Positions 42,882 through 51,738 of a DNA stretch of 64,000 nucleotides are shown here, in pieces. The DNA lies in assembly GCA_036268615.1 (NCBI GenBank), contig DATATV010000121.1, forward strand, positions 62,001 through 126,000. Direction: 5' to 3'. Position numbers and translations under genes: made by a program. This DNA is from DATATV01 sp036268615 (lineage in GTDB: Bacteria; Actinomycetota; Actinomycetes; Mycobacteriales; Pseudonocardiaceae). The notes beneath the pieces were generated by a model. That model was not told the origin of the DNA and searched no databases. It saw only the letters and a list, made by a program, of their open reading frames with translations. Within the stretch, counting starts at the first letter, position 1. Every line of letters starts with the position of its first letter.

Positions 42882-45182
42882 ATGATGAGAAAGCTGCTGG
42901 TCGCGGCCGCGTCCGTCGGGTTGGTCGGCGCCGGATTACTCGGCGCCGACACCGGTTCGGCGATCGCCTCCGCTCAGCCCACCTACCTCAACCCACACGC
43001 CTCACCGGACGCCCGCGCGGCGGATCTGGTGGGGCGTATGACGTTGGCCGAGCAGATCGGCCAAATGACGCAGATCGAGGTCAGCGAGATCGTCGGCAAC
43101 TGCGCCTACGGTCCCGGCCCGCTCAACGCGACCTGCGCGCAGTCCGTCCTCGGCGACGACGCGGTCGGCTCCATCCTCTCCGGCGGCGGGTCGCCACCGA
43201 CCGAGGACCTGACCAACGCCGACAGCCCGCAGGACTGGGCGACCGCGATCAACGCGATCGAGAAGTTCTCCATCGACCACAATCCGTTGCACATCCCCGT
43301 GATCTACGGCGCGGACGTGGTGCACGGGCACAACAACGTGCTGGGCGACACGCTCTTCCCGGCCGAGCTCGGCCTCGGTTCGACCTACGACCCGGCGCTG
43401 GTGACCAAGGTCGAGCAGTCCGCGGGCGCGGCAGCCGCGGCGACCGACGTGCGCTGGGCGTTCGGCCCGGTCGCCGACGTGGACCGGGACACCCGATGGG
43501 GCCGCTACAGCGAGTCCTTCGGTGAGGACCCGACCCTGGACGGGATCATGGAGGCGGCCGGGGTGACCGGCATGCAGGCCGACCCGGACGTGGCCGCGAC
43601 GGTCAAGCACTTCGCCGGCTACGGCGGCGCGTCCGCCGGGCTGGACCGCACCGACGCGGACCTGTCGCTGCGCTGGTTCCAGGACGACGAGCTGCCCTCC
43701 TACGCCGCCGGGCTCACCGCCGGCGCCGACACGGTGATGGTCGACTCGGGCGCGATCAACGGCGTGCCGGCCACCTCGTCGCACTACCTGCTCACCACGG
43801 TGCTGCGCGACCAACTGCACTTCACCGGGGTGGCGGTCAGCGACTGGCAGGACATCCTGGCCCTGCAGAGCAGCTACCACCTGGCCGCGGACTACGAGCA
43901 CGCTGCGGCGATCGCCATCAACGCGGGCGTGGACATGGCGATGGAGCCCTACAACGCGAGCGCGTTCGAGACCGCGGTCACCAAGGCCGTGGCCGACCAC
44001 CTGATCAGCACCGCCCGGATCAACCAGGCGGCGCAGCGGGTGCTCGCGCTGAAGTTCCGCACCGGCCTGTTCGACCACCCCTACGTGGACGCGAGCAAGG
44101 CCGACCAGACCCTCGGCGCGGACGCCGGCCTGGCCCGGACCGCGGCCGGCGAGTCGACCGTGGTGCTGCAGAACAAGAACAGCGCGCTGCCACTGGCGAG
44201 CGGGGCGCGGGTGACGGTGACCGGACCCAACGCCGACTCCATCCCGGCCACGCTGGGCGGCTGGAGCATCGGCTGGCAGGGCGTGCCGGCCGGCAGCCCG
44301 GAGCCGGCGGTGACCGTGCTCAAGGGCCTGACCGACGCCGGTGGCGCGACCGTGAACTACGCGGCGAACCAGGCGGCCGCGGTGGCCGCCGCCGGGGCCA
44401 CCGACGACTACGTGGTCGTGGTCGGCAACGGGCCGGGCGCGGAGGGGCCCAACGACAAGCGCGACCCGACCCTGCCGGCCGACCAGCAGGCGCTGGTCAC
44501 CGCGTTGGTGAACACGGGCAAACCGGTGATCGTGGTGGTCGTCGACGACCGGCCGCTGGCGCTGGGCTCGCTCGTCGCGCCGGGCGGCGGGGTGACCGCG
44601 GCCGGCCTGGTGATGGCCGGACGGCCGGGCACCGAGGGCGGCGACGGGGTCGCGGATGTGTTGTACGGCAAGGTGAATCCGAGCGGACGGCTGACCGTGT
44701 CCTGGCCGGCCGACGGCACCGACAACCCGAACAGCTACCGCCTGCTGACCCAGCCGTCGACCAACGGCAGCGGTTCGCCGGTCTACCAGCCGCTGTTCCC
44801 GTTCGGCGCGGGCCTGTCGTACACGAACTACACGTTCGGCGCGGTCACCGCGGCCCGGGCGGGTGGGACCGTCACGGTCAGGGTGTCGGTGGCCGATACC
44901 GGCGCGGCCGCGGGTGACCTGGTGGTGCCGGTCTACGTGTCGCAACCGGTGAGCGACCCGCTGGTGCCGGCGAAACGGCTGGTCGGCTTCACCCGGGTGC
45001 ACCTGGCGGCGGGCCAGACCGCCACCGCGACGATCGCCGTACCGACCCCCCGGTTGGCGATCACCCAGGGAGACGTCAACGCCGGTGGACCGCCGTCGGT
45101 GGAGGCCGGACAGTACGTGTTCTCCAGTGGGGCGCTCGGTTCCGCGCTGCCGACCAACGCGGCGGCGAGTCTCACCTTCTGA
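42882..45182 (+). CDS. Secreted GH3 beta-glycosidase
   Basis: A 766-aa exported glycoside hydrolase. Signal peptide at residues 1 to about 31 (hydrophobic LLVAAASVGLVGAGLLG, Ala-rich end). The N-terminal GH3 barrel has the nucleophile Asp in GVAVSDWQDI. The C-terminal sandwich domain follows, then a fibronectin-III-like domain (VTVRVSVADTGAAAGDLVV). Likely releases glucose from beta-glucosides outside the cell. ATG at 42882 or 42885. A hairpin over the ribosome site is described separately. Confidence 0.92.
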   Translation: MMRKLLVAAASVGLVGAGLLGADTGSAIASAQPTYLNPHASPDARAADLVGRMTLAEQIGQMTQIEVSEIVGNCAYGPGPLNATCAQSVLGDDAVGSILSGGGSPPTEDLTNADSPQDWATAINAIEKFSIDHNPLHIPVIYGADVVHGHNNVLGDTLFPAELGLGSTYDPALVTKVEQSAGAAAAATDVRWAFGPVADVDRDTRWGRYSESFGEDPTLDGIMEAAGVTGMQADPDVAATVKHFAGYGGASAGLDRTDADLSLRWFQDDELPSYAAGLTAGADTVMVDSGAINGVPATSSHYLLTTVLRDQLHFTGVAVSDWQDILALQSSYHLAADYEHAAAIAINAGVDMAMEPYNASAFETAVTKAVADHLISTARINQAAQRVLALKFRTGLFDHPYVDASKADQTLGADAGLARTAAGESTVVLQNKNSALPLASGARVTVTGPNADSIPATLGGWSIGWQGVPAGSPEPAVTVLKGLTDAGGATVNYAANQAAAVAAAGATDDYVVVVGNGPGAEGPNDKRDPTLPADQQALVTALVNTGKPVIVVVVDDRPLALGSLVAPGGGVTAAGLVMAGRPGTEGGDGVADVLYGKVNPSGRLTVSWPADGTDNPNSYRLLTQPSTNGSGSPVYQPLFPFGAGLSYTNYTFGAVTAARAGGTVTVRVSVADTGAAAGDLVVPVYVSQPVSDPLVPAKRLVGFTRVHLAAGQTATATIAVPTPRLAITQGDVNAGGPPSVEAGQYVFSSGALGSALPTNAAASLTF

Positions 45183-45203
45183 TCCGGCGCGATTTTCCGG
45201 CCG

Positions 45204-45239
45204 GCAGGCGTGGGTGCCGATATCGTCGCCCACGTCTGC
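45204..45239 (+). terminator. Hairpin after the GH3 gene
   Basis: 11-bp stem with one mismatch (45204-45214 with 45229-45239), 14-nt loop, 21 bp past the GH3 stop. Confidence 0.55.
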
Positions 45240-45265
45240 TGGCCCGCGCTGCGGAAGGGGCGAAC

Positions 45266-45748
45266 GTGCCTCGGATCGGCATCACCGGACACACCAGGCT
45301 GACGGTCGCGACCGTGCCGCTGGTCACCGCCCTCGTCCGGGCCCGGCTGGCCGGGCATCCGCCGGCCGAACTGGTCGGGGTGACCTGTCTGGCGCGCGGC
45401 GCCGACCAGGTGTTCGCCCGGATCGTGCTGGAGCTGGGCGGGCGGGTGGAAGTGGTGCTGCCGGCCGAGGACTACCGCGAGCACGCGGTCGGCCCGGACA
45501 ACCTGGCCGAGTTCGACGAGTTGCTCGGCCGGGCCGAGCGAGTGGTCACGATGCCGTTCGCCGAGTCGGGCCGGCCGGCATATCTGGCCGCCAGCGCGCG
45601 GATGCTGGCCGCGGTCGAGTCGGTGATCGCGGTCTGGGACGGCGTGCCGGCCACCGCGATGGGCAGCACCGCCGATGTGGTCGGGCAGGCCCGGCGACGC
45701 GGACTGCCGGTCGCGGTGATCTGGCCGGCCGGCGCCGAACGCGGCTGA
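45266..45748 (+). CDS. SLOG-fold (YspA/DprA-like) nucleotide-binding protein
   Basis: A 160-aa Rossmann-like protein. The start GITGHTRLTVATVPLV and the segment VGVTCLARGADQVFARIVLEL match the SLOG superfamily pattern (GITGHR, GxARGAD), whose members bind nucleotide-derived ligands. No catalytic residues can be assigned. GTG at 45266 with GGAAGGGG upstream. It is isolated: no SLATT, CRISPR or nuclease neighbour, and the TIR/SLATT pair is 12 kb away. Confidence 0.75.
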   Translation: MPRIGITGHTRLTVATVPLVTALVRARLAGHPPAELVGVTCLARGADQVFARIVLELGGRVEVVLPAEDYREHAVGPDNLAEFDELLGRAERVVTMPFAESGRPAYLAASARMLAAVESVIAVWDGVPATAMGSTADVVGQARRRGLPVAVIWPAGAERG

Positions 45749-45762
45749 GTCGCGGGTACAAC

Positions 45763-45796
45763 GGGCGGACGGCGGCGTTTCCGCCACCGTCCGCCC
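45763..45796. terminator. Bidirectional hairpin between SLOG and nitroreductase-like genes
   Basis: 10-bp perfect stem (GGGCGGACGG 45763-45772, complement 45787-45796), extended by 3 bp after one mismatch, with a short loop. Lies between convergent stops at 45748 and 45816. Confidence 0.65.
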
Positions 45797-45815
45797 TGAT
45801 CAAGCCCTGGTCGGC

Positions 45816-46262
45816 TCAGACGCGCTCCAGCACCACGACCGGGATCTGCCGGTCGGTCTTGGTCTGGTACTCGTCGTAGCTGGGCCAGACCTCGGTCATC
45901 GCCTTCCACAGCCGCGGCCGCTCGGTCTCGTCGGTGGACACCCGGGCGCGAGCGGTGAACTCCTCGCCCTTGACCTGCACGCGGACCTCGGGGTTGTCGC
46001 TCAGGTTGAGGAACCACGCCGGGTGCTTGGGCGCGCCGCCCTTGGACGCGACGATCACGTAGTTGTTCGGGTTCTCCGGGTCCTGCCGGTAGATCAGCGC
46101 GGTCCGCCGCGGCGTGCCGGACTTCCGGCCGATCGTGGTGAGCAGCAGGATCGTGGTGCCGCGCCATTCATAACCGTCGGCACCGTCGCTCGCCAGGTAC
46201 TCGTTGATGTGCTTGTTGACCCACTCGACCGGGCTGTCCTGCGGTGTTTGAACGTCCGACAT
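45816..46262 (-). CDS. F420-dependent nitroreductase-like (DDN family) protein
   Basis: A 148-aa split-barrel protein of the deazaflavin nitroreductase family. Hallmarks TTIGRKSGTPRRTAL and VIVASKGGAPKHPAWFLNL are present; these bind F420 in characterised members. ATG at 46262 (MSDVQTPQD) with AGGAGG about 11 bp upstream; an earlier ATG would add 16 residues. Natural substrate unknown. Confidence 0.85.
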   Translation of the reverse strand: MSDVQTPQDSPVEWVNKHINEYLASDGADGYEWRGTTILLLTTIGRKSGTPRRTALIYRQDPENPNNYVIVASKGGAPKHPAWFLNLSDNPEVRVQVKGEEFTARARVSTDETERPRLWKAMTEVWPSYDEYQTKTDRQIPVVVLERV

Positions 46263-46376
46263 CTGCTGCGTGTCCTCCTTGGTCGCACTGATTACCGAGT
46301 CCCCCATCCAGGGCAACCACTCGGTCGGGAAAGGGATTCCCGCTCGTCCCGCTACTGCCCGGTAGGGTGACCGGCC

Positions 46377-47162
46377 GTGACCCCCGAACCGGCCGTGCGC
46401 ACGACGACCCTGCCCCTCACCGGCGAACGCACCGTCCCGGGAGTCGCCGAGGAGAACTACTGGTTCCGGCGACACGAGGCCGCGTACGTGGCCCTGCGGG
46501 CCCGCTGCGTCGGGTCGGTGGTGCTGGAGGCCGGCTGCGGTGAGGGATACGGCGCCGAGCTGCTGGCCGGGGTCGCCGAGCGGGTGCTCGCCGTCGACTA
46601 CGACGAACCGGCCGCGGCGCACGTCGCACGGGCCTATCCGGCGGTGCGGATGGTGCGCGGCAACCTGGTCGGGCTGCCGGTCCGGACGGCCGCGGTCGAC
46701 GTGGTGGCCACCCTGCAGGTGATCGAACACCTGTGGGACCAGGAGCTCTTTCTCGCCGAGTGCCGGCGGGTGCTGCGGCCCGGCGGCACCCTGCTGGTCA
46801 CCACGCCGAACCGGATCACCTTCTCCCCCGGCCGGGACACCCCGGTCAATCCCTTTCACACCAGGGAGCTGGCCGCCGACGAATTGGCCGAGCTGGTCCG
46901 CGCGGCCGGGTTCGAGCTGAGCTTCATCGGCGGCCTGCACCACGGTCCCCGGCTGCGTGAGCTGGACGCGCGGCACGGCGGCTCGCTGATCGACGCGCAG
47001 GTCGAGGTCGTGATGGGCCACCTGCCGGGCCGGGCCAGTTGGCCGGCCGGACTGCTCGCCGACATCGTGTCGGTACGCGCCGAGGACTTCGAGATCCACG
47101 ACCAGGACGTGCCGGCCAGCCTCGACCTGGTCGCCGTCGGCGTCGCGGCGGGTGGCCGGTGA
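46377..47162 (+). CDS. Class I SAM methyltransferase (Rv3030-like)
   Basis: A 261-aa methyltransferase with motif I VLEAGCGEGYGAELL and a post-I acid (LAVDYDE). First of three coupled genes (methyltransferase, GH57, GT4). The M. tuberculosis relatives Rv3030-Rv3032 are linked to methylglucose lipopolysaccharide synthesis (recalled from memory), so sugar O-methylation is plausible. GTG start at 46377. The stop overlaps the next gene (GTGA). Confidence 0.85.
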   Translation: MTPEPAVRTTTLPLTGERTVPGVAEENYWFRRHEAAYVALRARCVGSVVLEAGCGEGYGAELLAGVAERVLAVDYDEPAAAHVARAYPAVRMVRGNLVGLPVRTAAVDVVATLQVIEHLWDQELFLAECRRVLRPGGTLLVTTPNRITFSPGRDTPVNPFHTRELAADELAELVRAAGFELSFIGGLHHGPRLRELDARHGGSLIDAQVEVVMGHLPGRASWPAGLLADIVSVRAEDFEIHDQDVPASLDLVAVGVAAGGR

Positions 47163-48706
47163 ACCGACGCGAGCCGATCGGCACCTTCTGTCTGGTGCTG
47201 CACAGTCATCTGCCCTGGCTGGCCCACCACGGTTCCTGGCCGGTCGGTGAGGAATGGCTCTACCAGGCGTGGGCGAACTCCTACCTGCCGGTCGCCCGGG
47301 TGCTGCGCCAGCTGGCCGACGAGGGTCGCCGGGACGTGCTCACCCTCGGCGTGACGCCGGTGCTCGCCGCCGCGCTGGACGACCCGTACAGCCTGCGCGG
47401 CTGCCACGACTGGCTGGGTGACTGGCGGCAGCGCGCGGACCTCGCCGCGGTGCGCTGGCACGGCCGCTGGCCGGCCGGCCGGGAGTTGCAGGAGTTGGCA
47501 GCTGCCGAGCACCGGGCCGCGGACGGCGCGCTGGCCGAGTTCGAGACCCGATGGCGGCACGGGTTCTCCCCGGTGCTCGGCGAGTTGGTCGGCTCCGGGG
47601 TGGTCGAGTTGTTGGGCGGCCCGGCCACCCATCCGTTCCAGCCGCTGCTCGACGACCGGCTGCGGGCGTTCGCGCTGCGGTTGGGCCTGGCCGACACGAA
47701 GTTGCGGCTGGGTGCGGCGCCGGCCGGGATCTGGGCACCGGAGTGCGGCTACGCACCCGGCATGGAGCGCGGTTATGCGGCGGCCGGGGTGCGGCGGTTC
47801 CTGGTCGACGGTCCGGCGCTGCGCGGCCGGACCGAGGCGGCGCACCCGGTGGCCGACAGCGACGTGGTCTGCTTCGGCCGCGATCTGGACGTGACCTACC
47901 GGGTGTGGTCGCCGAAGGCGGGTTACCCCGGCGATCCGGCCTACCGGGACTTCCACACCTTCGATCACCCGACCGGGCTCAAGCCGGCCCGGGTGACCGG
48001 CCGGGGGGTGGCGCCCGAGGACAAGAAGCCCTACCAGCCGGAGTTGGCCGCGGTCGCGGTACGCCGGCACGTCGACGACTTCGTCCGGACGGTCGTGCGG
48101 CGGTTGCGCGGGCACGCCGAGCGGGACGGCCGGCCGGGCCTGGTGGTCGCGGCCTACGACACCGAGCTGTTCGGGCACTGGTGGTCGGAGGGGCCGGACT
48201 GGCTGGCCGGGGTGTTGCGCGCGCTGCCGGCGGCCGGGGTGCGGGTGACCACGCTGGCCGGTGCGCTGGCGGCCGGCCACCTCGGTGCGCCGGTCGACCT
48301 GCCCGCGTCGTCCTGGGGGGCGGGCAAGGACTGGCGGTCCTGGGACGGCGAGCAGGTCACCGACCTGGTCGCGGCGGGCGCCGAGGTGCAGCACACGATG
48401 CTGTCCGCGGTGGACTCGATGGACACGGTAAATCTGACGACCCGTGATCCGGTGGCCGACCAGCTGGTCCGGGAGGGCCTGCTGGCGCTGTCCAGCGACT
48501 GGGCGTTCATGGTCACCAAGAACTCGGCGGCCGACTACGCGCGCCGCCGGGCCGCGGTACACGGCGACCGGAGCGCCGAACTGGCCAAGGCGCTGCGCTC
48601 GCCGGACCGGCGGGCGGCCGAGCAACTCGCGGCCGAGTTGCGGGCCGAGGACGGCCCGTTCGGACATCTGGACGCGCGGGCGCTGGTGAGATCGGTCGGC
48701 GGCTGA
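47159..48706 (+). CDS. GH57-family alpha-glucan branching-type enzyme (Rv3031-like)
   Basis: A 515-aa GH57 (beta/alpha)7 barrel. The N-terminal motif LHSHLPWLAHHG, the nucleophile Glu in IWAPECGY and the acid Asp in AAYDTELFGHWW are all present, so it should be active. A DUF1957-type helical domain forms the C-terminus. Family members form alpha-1,6 branches in 1,4-glucans. GTG at 47159 overlaps the methyltransferase stop. Confidence 0.88.
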   Translation: MNRREPIGTFCLVLHSHLPWLAHHGSWPVGEEWLYQAWANSYLPVARVLRQLADEGRRDVLTLGVTPVLAAALDDPYSLRGCHDWLGDWRQRADLAAVRWHGRWPAGRELQELAAAEHRAADGALAEFETRWRHGFSPVLGELVGSGVVELLGGPATHPFQPLLDDRLRAFALRLGLADTKLRLGAAPAGIWAPECGYAPGMERGYAAAGVRRFLVDGPALRGRTEAAHPVADSDVVCFGRDLDVTYRVWSPKAGYPGDPAYRDFHTFDHPTGLKPARVTGRGVAPEDKKPYQPELAAVAVRRHVDDFVRTVVRRLRGHAERDGRPGLVVAAYDTELFGHWWSEGPDWLAGVLRALPAAGVRVTTLAGALAAGHLGAPVDLPASSWGAGKDWRSWDGEQVTDLVAAGAEVQHTMLSAVDSMDTVNLTTRDPVADQLVREGLLALSSDWAFMVTKNSAADYARRRAAVHGDRSAELAKALRSPDRRAAEQLAAELRAEDGPFGHLDARALVRSVGG

Positions 48707-48823
48707 CAGCACATCGTGACAATCACCTGGCCGACGCGCTGTTAGGCTTCGATCTTCGTGAAGCAAGCGGCCGCTTGGTCATACCCGCGAGTAGCTTAAC
48801 GTCGAGCCATGCGAGGATCACTC

Positions 48824-50074
48824 ATGCGCGTGCTCATGCTGTCCTGGGAGTACCCACCCGTGGTGATCGGCGGGCTCGGTCGACACGTGCACGCACTCGC
48901 CAAACACCTCGCCGAGCAGGGCCATGAGGTCGTCGTGCTGTGTCGGCACGCGGCCGGCACCGACGCCACCACTCACCCGACGCTGGACGAGGTGACCGAG
49001 GGCGTCCGGGTGATCCGGGTGGCCGAGGACCCGCCGCACCTCGCCTTCGAACGCGACCTGGTCGCCTGGACGCTGGCGATGGGCCACGCGATGATCCGGG
49101 CCGCGCACGAGCTGTTGCGCGGCTGGCGACCACAGGTGGTGCACGCGCACGACTGGCTGGTCACCCACCCCGCGGTGGCCATCGCCGACCTCGCCCGGGT
49201 GCCGCTGGTGGCCACCGTGCACGCCACCGAGGCCGGCCGGCACAGCGGCTGGCTGTCCCAGCCGCTCAGCCAGCAGGTGCACTCGGTGGAATGGTGGCTG
49301 GCCAGCCGTTCGGACGCGCTGATCACCTGCTCTGCGGCGATGCGCGCGGAGGTCGCGCACCTGTTCGACGTGGACGCCGAGCCGATCGCGGTGATCCACA
49401 ACGGGATCGAGTCGCGCGGCTGGCGGGTGCGCTCGGCCGAGGTGGCGCTCGCCCGGCAGCGCTACGCCCCGGACGGCGCGCCGCTGCTGCTGTTCGTCGG
49501 CCGGCTGGAGTGGGAGAAGGGCGTGCAGGACCTGTTGGCCGCGCTGCCCAGGATCAGGGCCACCCATCCCGGCACCCGGCTGGTGGTGGCCGGCCAGGGC
49601 AACCACGCGGCCGAACTTGTTGCCGCGGCACGGAAGTACCGGGTCCGGCGGGCGGTGGACTTCGTCGGTCACCTGGCCGACCGCGAACTGCGCGCGGTGT
49701 TCTCGGCCGCCGACGCGGTTGTGCTGCCGAGTCGGTACGAGCCCTTCGGCATCGTCGCCCTGGAGGCCGCGGCGGCCGGCGTGCCGCTGGTCGCGTCCAC
49801 CGCGGGCGGACTGGGGGACGTGGTCCGGCACGGGCACACCGGGATCTCCTTCCCACCCGGTGACGTGCCCGGCATCGCCTCGGGCGTGCGCGCGGTGCTG
49901 GACGATCCTGCGGCGGCACGGCGACGGGCGACCGCGGCACGGTCCCGGTTGGCCGAGGACTTCGACTGGGGACGGATCGCCGCTGCCACCGCCAAGGTCT
50001 ACGCGAGCGCCCGGCCGGTGGACCATGAGGTGTTCGGCCGGCCGAAGATCGCCACCGGGAACGCGTTCAACTAG
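48824..50074 (+). CDS. GT4-family glycosyltransferase (Rv3032-like)
   Basis: A 416-aa GT-B enzyme. N-terminal MLSWEYPPVVIGGLGRHV and the nucleotide-sugar site EPFGIVALEAAAAG (EX7E) are intact. The mycobacterial relative makes alpha-1,4-glucan for methylglucose lipopolysaccharide or glycogen (from memory). ATG at 48824 is preferred because GAGGA lies 6 bp upstream; the ATG at 48809 has no ribosome site. 117 bp downstream of the GH57 gene. Confidence 0.9.
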   Translation: MRVLMLSWEYPPVVIGGLGRHVHALAKHLAEQGHEVVVLCRHAAGTDATTHPTLDEVTEGVRVIRVAEDPPHLAFERDLVAWTLAMGHAMIRAAHELLRGWRPQVVHAHDWLVTHPAVAIADLARVPLVATVHATEAGRHSGWLSQPLSQQVHSVEWWLASRSDALITCSAAMRAEVAHLFDVDAEPIAVIHNGIESRGWRVRSAEVALARQRYAPDGAPLLLFVGRLEWEKGVQDLLAALPRIRATHPGTRLVVAGQGNHAAELVAAARKYRVRRAVDFVGHLADRELRAVFSAADAVVLPSRYEPFGIVALEAAAAGVPLVASTAGGLGDVVRHGHTGISFPPGDVPGIASGVRAVLDDPAAARRRATAARSRLAEDFDWGRIAAATAKVYASARPVDHEVFGRPKIATGNAFN

Positions 50075-50078
50075 CTGT

Positions 50079-50243
50079 GTGGCAAGGGCTGAAACCGACC
50101 GGCCCGAGCCGCCTCGGGACCGCCGGCCGGCCGGTGAGCGGTCCTGGCCGCCGGCTTGGTTCGGGGCGGTTCCTGGCGATGGCCCGGCCGCCGGCGCCCG
50201 GGCCGACGAACTGCTCGCCGAGGGCTTCGGCCGGTACAAGTGA
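50079..50243 (+). CDS. Small VapB-like antitoxin remnant
   Basis: A 54-aa frame (GTG 50079) ending in ADELLAEGFGRYK, with a PAWFGAV block in the middle. These two blocks look like the C-terminal part of small actinobacterial antitoxins paired with PIN toxins. Its stop overlaps the toxin start (GTGA), as in intact pairs. No N-terminal DNA-binding domain is seen. Confidence 0.5.
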   Translation: MARAETDRPEPPRDRRPAGERSWPPAWFGAVPGDGPAAGARADELLAEGFGRYK

Positions 50244-50458
50244 TCATCTGCGACACCGGCCCATTGGTGGCCGCTGCGTTGTACCGAGACCCTGACCATC
50301 GCCGCTGCGTTGATCTCTTCGCCGGACTTCATCTCGCCAACCGCGGGATGATCATTCCGGCGCCGGTCATTGCCGAGGTCGGATATCTACTGGCCAGGGC
50401 GTGTTTCGGTCAGCTCTCCCCAAGCAGGGACAGGAACTCCGCCGTCGTGCCGGTCTGA
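50240..50458 (+). pseudogene. Truncated PIN-domain (VapC-like) toxin
   Basis: A 72-aa frame that begins as a normal PIN domain (VIICDTGPLVAAAL with the first metal Asp; VIAEVGYLLARA with the conserved Glu). Homology stops near 50400, where it runs into the 3' end of the isochorismatase-like gene on the other strand. The second half, with the remaining metal acids, is absent, so the nuclease should be dead. Confidence 0.65.
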
Positions 50459-50967
50459 CCGAGCACCGGGAAGACCCGCTGGACGCTGTGCTGGTGGGCC
50501 GCCGCGCTCGGGTCGGTCATCGCGTCGACCGCGAGGGCGACGTGATAGCCGTGGTCGTAGGCGTACCGCGCGGTGGACTCGACGCCGAAGCTGGTGGCGA
50601 GGCCGACCAGCACCACCTGGGTCATGCCGAGCTGTGCCAGCCGGGCGTCCAGATCGGTGCCGGCGAAGCCGGCCCAGGTGTTCCGGGTGACCGTGATGTC
50701 CTCGGGCTGCTGGTCCAGCTCGGGGATCAGTTCGCTCCACTCCGGCGGGAAGACGCGGCTGCCTGCGCCGTGTTCGGTGCGGCCGGCCGGGGTGCCGGTG
50801 ACGTTGGTCAGCACGACCGGCAGTCCGCGCCCACGGAACGCGGCGAGCAGGTCGACCGCGTGGGCCACCACCGGGCCGATCTCGTGCGCGGTCGGGTTGG
50901 CGACCGTGCCCCGCTGTAGATCCACCACGATGAGCGCGGTGCGCGGGTCGAGCGAACTGACCGGCAT
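50410..50967 (-). CDS. Isochorismatase-fold hydrolase
   Basis: A 185-aa member of the isochorismatase superfamily. The Asp of ALIVVDLQRG is present. The usual catalytic-Cys position reads LATSFGVESTARYA, with Gly instead of Cys, as in isochorismatase-type members such as EntB or YecD, not amidase-type members. ATG at 50967 directly abuts the stop of the hexapeptide transferase. Last gene of the minus-strand operon 50410-55641. Confidence 0.85.
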   Translation of the reverse strand: MPVSSLDPRTALIVVDLQRGTVANPTAHEIGPVVAHAVDLLAAFRGRGLPVVLTNVTGTPAGRTEHGAGSRVFPPEWSELIPELDQQPEDITVTRNTWAGFAGTDLDARLAQLGMTQVVLVGLATSFGVESTARYAYDHGYHVALAVDAMTDPSAAAHQHSVQRVFPVLGQTGTTAEFLSLLGES

Positions 50968-51738
50968 TCAGTTCTCCGTGGCGAGGGACTCGTCGAGCGT
51001 CTTCTTCAAGGCGACCGAAGCCTTCCGGGCCATGTCCGCGACGGCGGCGCGGCGCACCGCGTCGGCCTCGTAGTCGGCCCGGCGGTCGCGGACCACCCGG
51101 GCCGGCGTGCCGACGGCGATCGCGTAGTCCGGGATGTCGCCGCGCACCACCGCGTGCGCGCCCAGCACACAACCCCGGCCGACCCGGGTGCCGCGCAGCA
51201 CCGACACCTTCGTGCCCAGCCAGCAGTCCGGGCCGATCCGCACCGGCGACTTCACGATGCCCTGGTCCTTGATCGGCAGGTGGATGTCGGCGGTGACGTG
51301 GTCGAAGTCGCAGATGTAGACCCAGTCGGCGACGAGCGTGGCCGCGCCCAGCTCGATGTCCAGGTAGCAGTTGATCGTGTTGTCCTTGCCGAACACTGCC
51401 TTGTCGCCGATCCGCAGCGAGCCCTCGTGGCAGCGGATGGAGTTGCCGTCGCCGATGTGCACCCACCGGCCGATCTCCAGCCGCCCGTAGCCCGGCCGGC
51501 AGTGGATCTCCACGTTCCGGCCGAGGAAGACCATGCCGCGCAGGATGATGTGCGGGTTGGCCAGCCGGAAGCGCAGCAGCCGCCAGTACCGCACCAGGTA
51601 CCACGGCGTGTAGGCCCGATTGCGGAGCGCCCAGCGCAGCGAGTCGAGGGTGAACAGCCGTGCCTGGGCCGGATCGCGCCTGGCCTTCCGCCAGGACAGC
51701 ACCCGGGATGCCACCGGCGCTCCCCACATGGACGTCAT
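50968..51738 (-). CDS. Hexapeptide-repeat acyltransferase (Rv3034c-like)
   Basis: A 256-aa left-handed beta-helix (LbetaH) protein. Hexapeptide runs such as IGDKAVFGKDNTINC and IGPDCWLGTKVSVLRG are visible, as is VLGAHAVVRGDIPDYAIAVG. Likely O-acetyl or O-acyl transferase on a sugar. ATG at 51738 overlaps the THUMP-like stop (ATGA), which fixes the start. Syntenic with Rv3034c next to the methylglucose lipopolysaccharide genes (recalled from memory). Confidence 0.85.
   Translation of the reverse strand: MTSMWGAPVASRVLSWRKARRDPAQARLFTLDSLRWALRNRAYTPWYLVRYWRLLRFRLANPHIILRGMVFLGRNVEIHCRPGYGRLEIGRWVHIGDGNSIRCHEGSLRIGDKAVFGKDNTINCYLDIELGAATLVADWVYICDFDHVTADIHLPIKDQGIVKSPVRIGPDCWLGTKVSVLRGTRVGRGCVLGAHAVVRGDIPDYAIAVGTPARVVRDRRADYEADAVRRAAVADMARKASVALKKTLDESLATEN

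Noticed and set aside
29769..45748. Linking the SLATT protein and the SLOG protein into one system
   Set aside because: They are 15 kb apart with conserved housekeeping genes between; position gives no support.
50410..50967. Missing catalytic Cys in the isochorismatase-like hydrolase as a sign of a dead enzyme
   Set aside because: Isochorismatase-type members (EntB, YecD) naturally have Gly at that place, so it is a subfamily trait.
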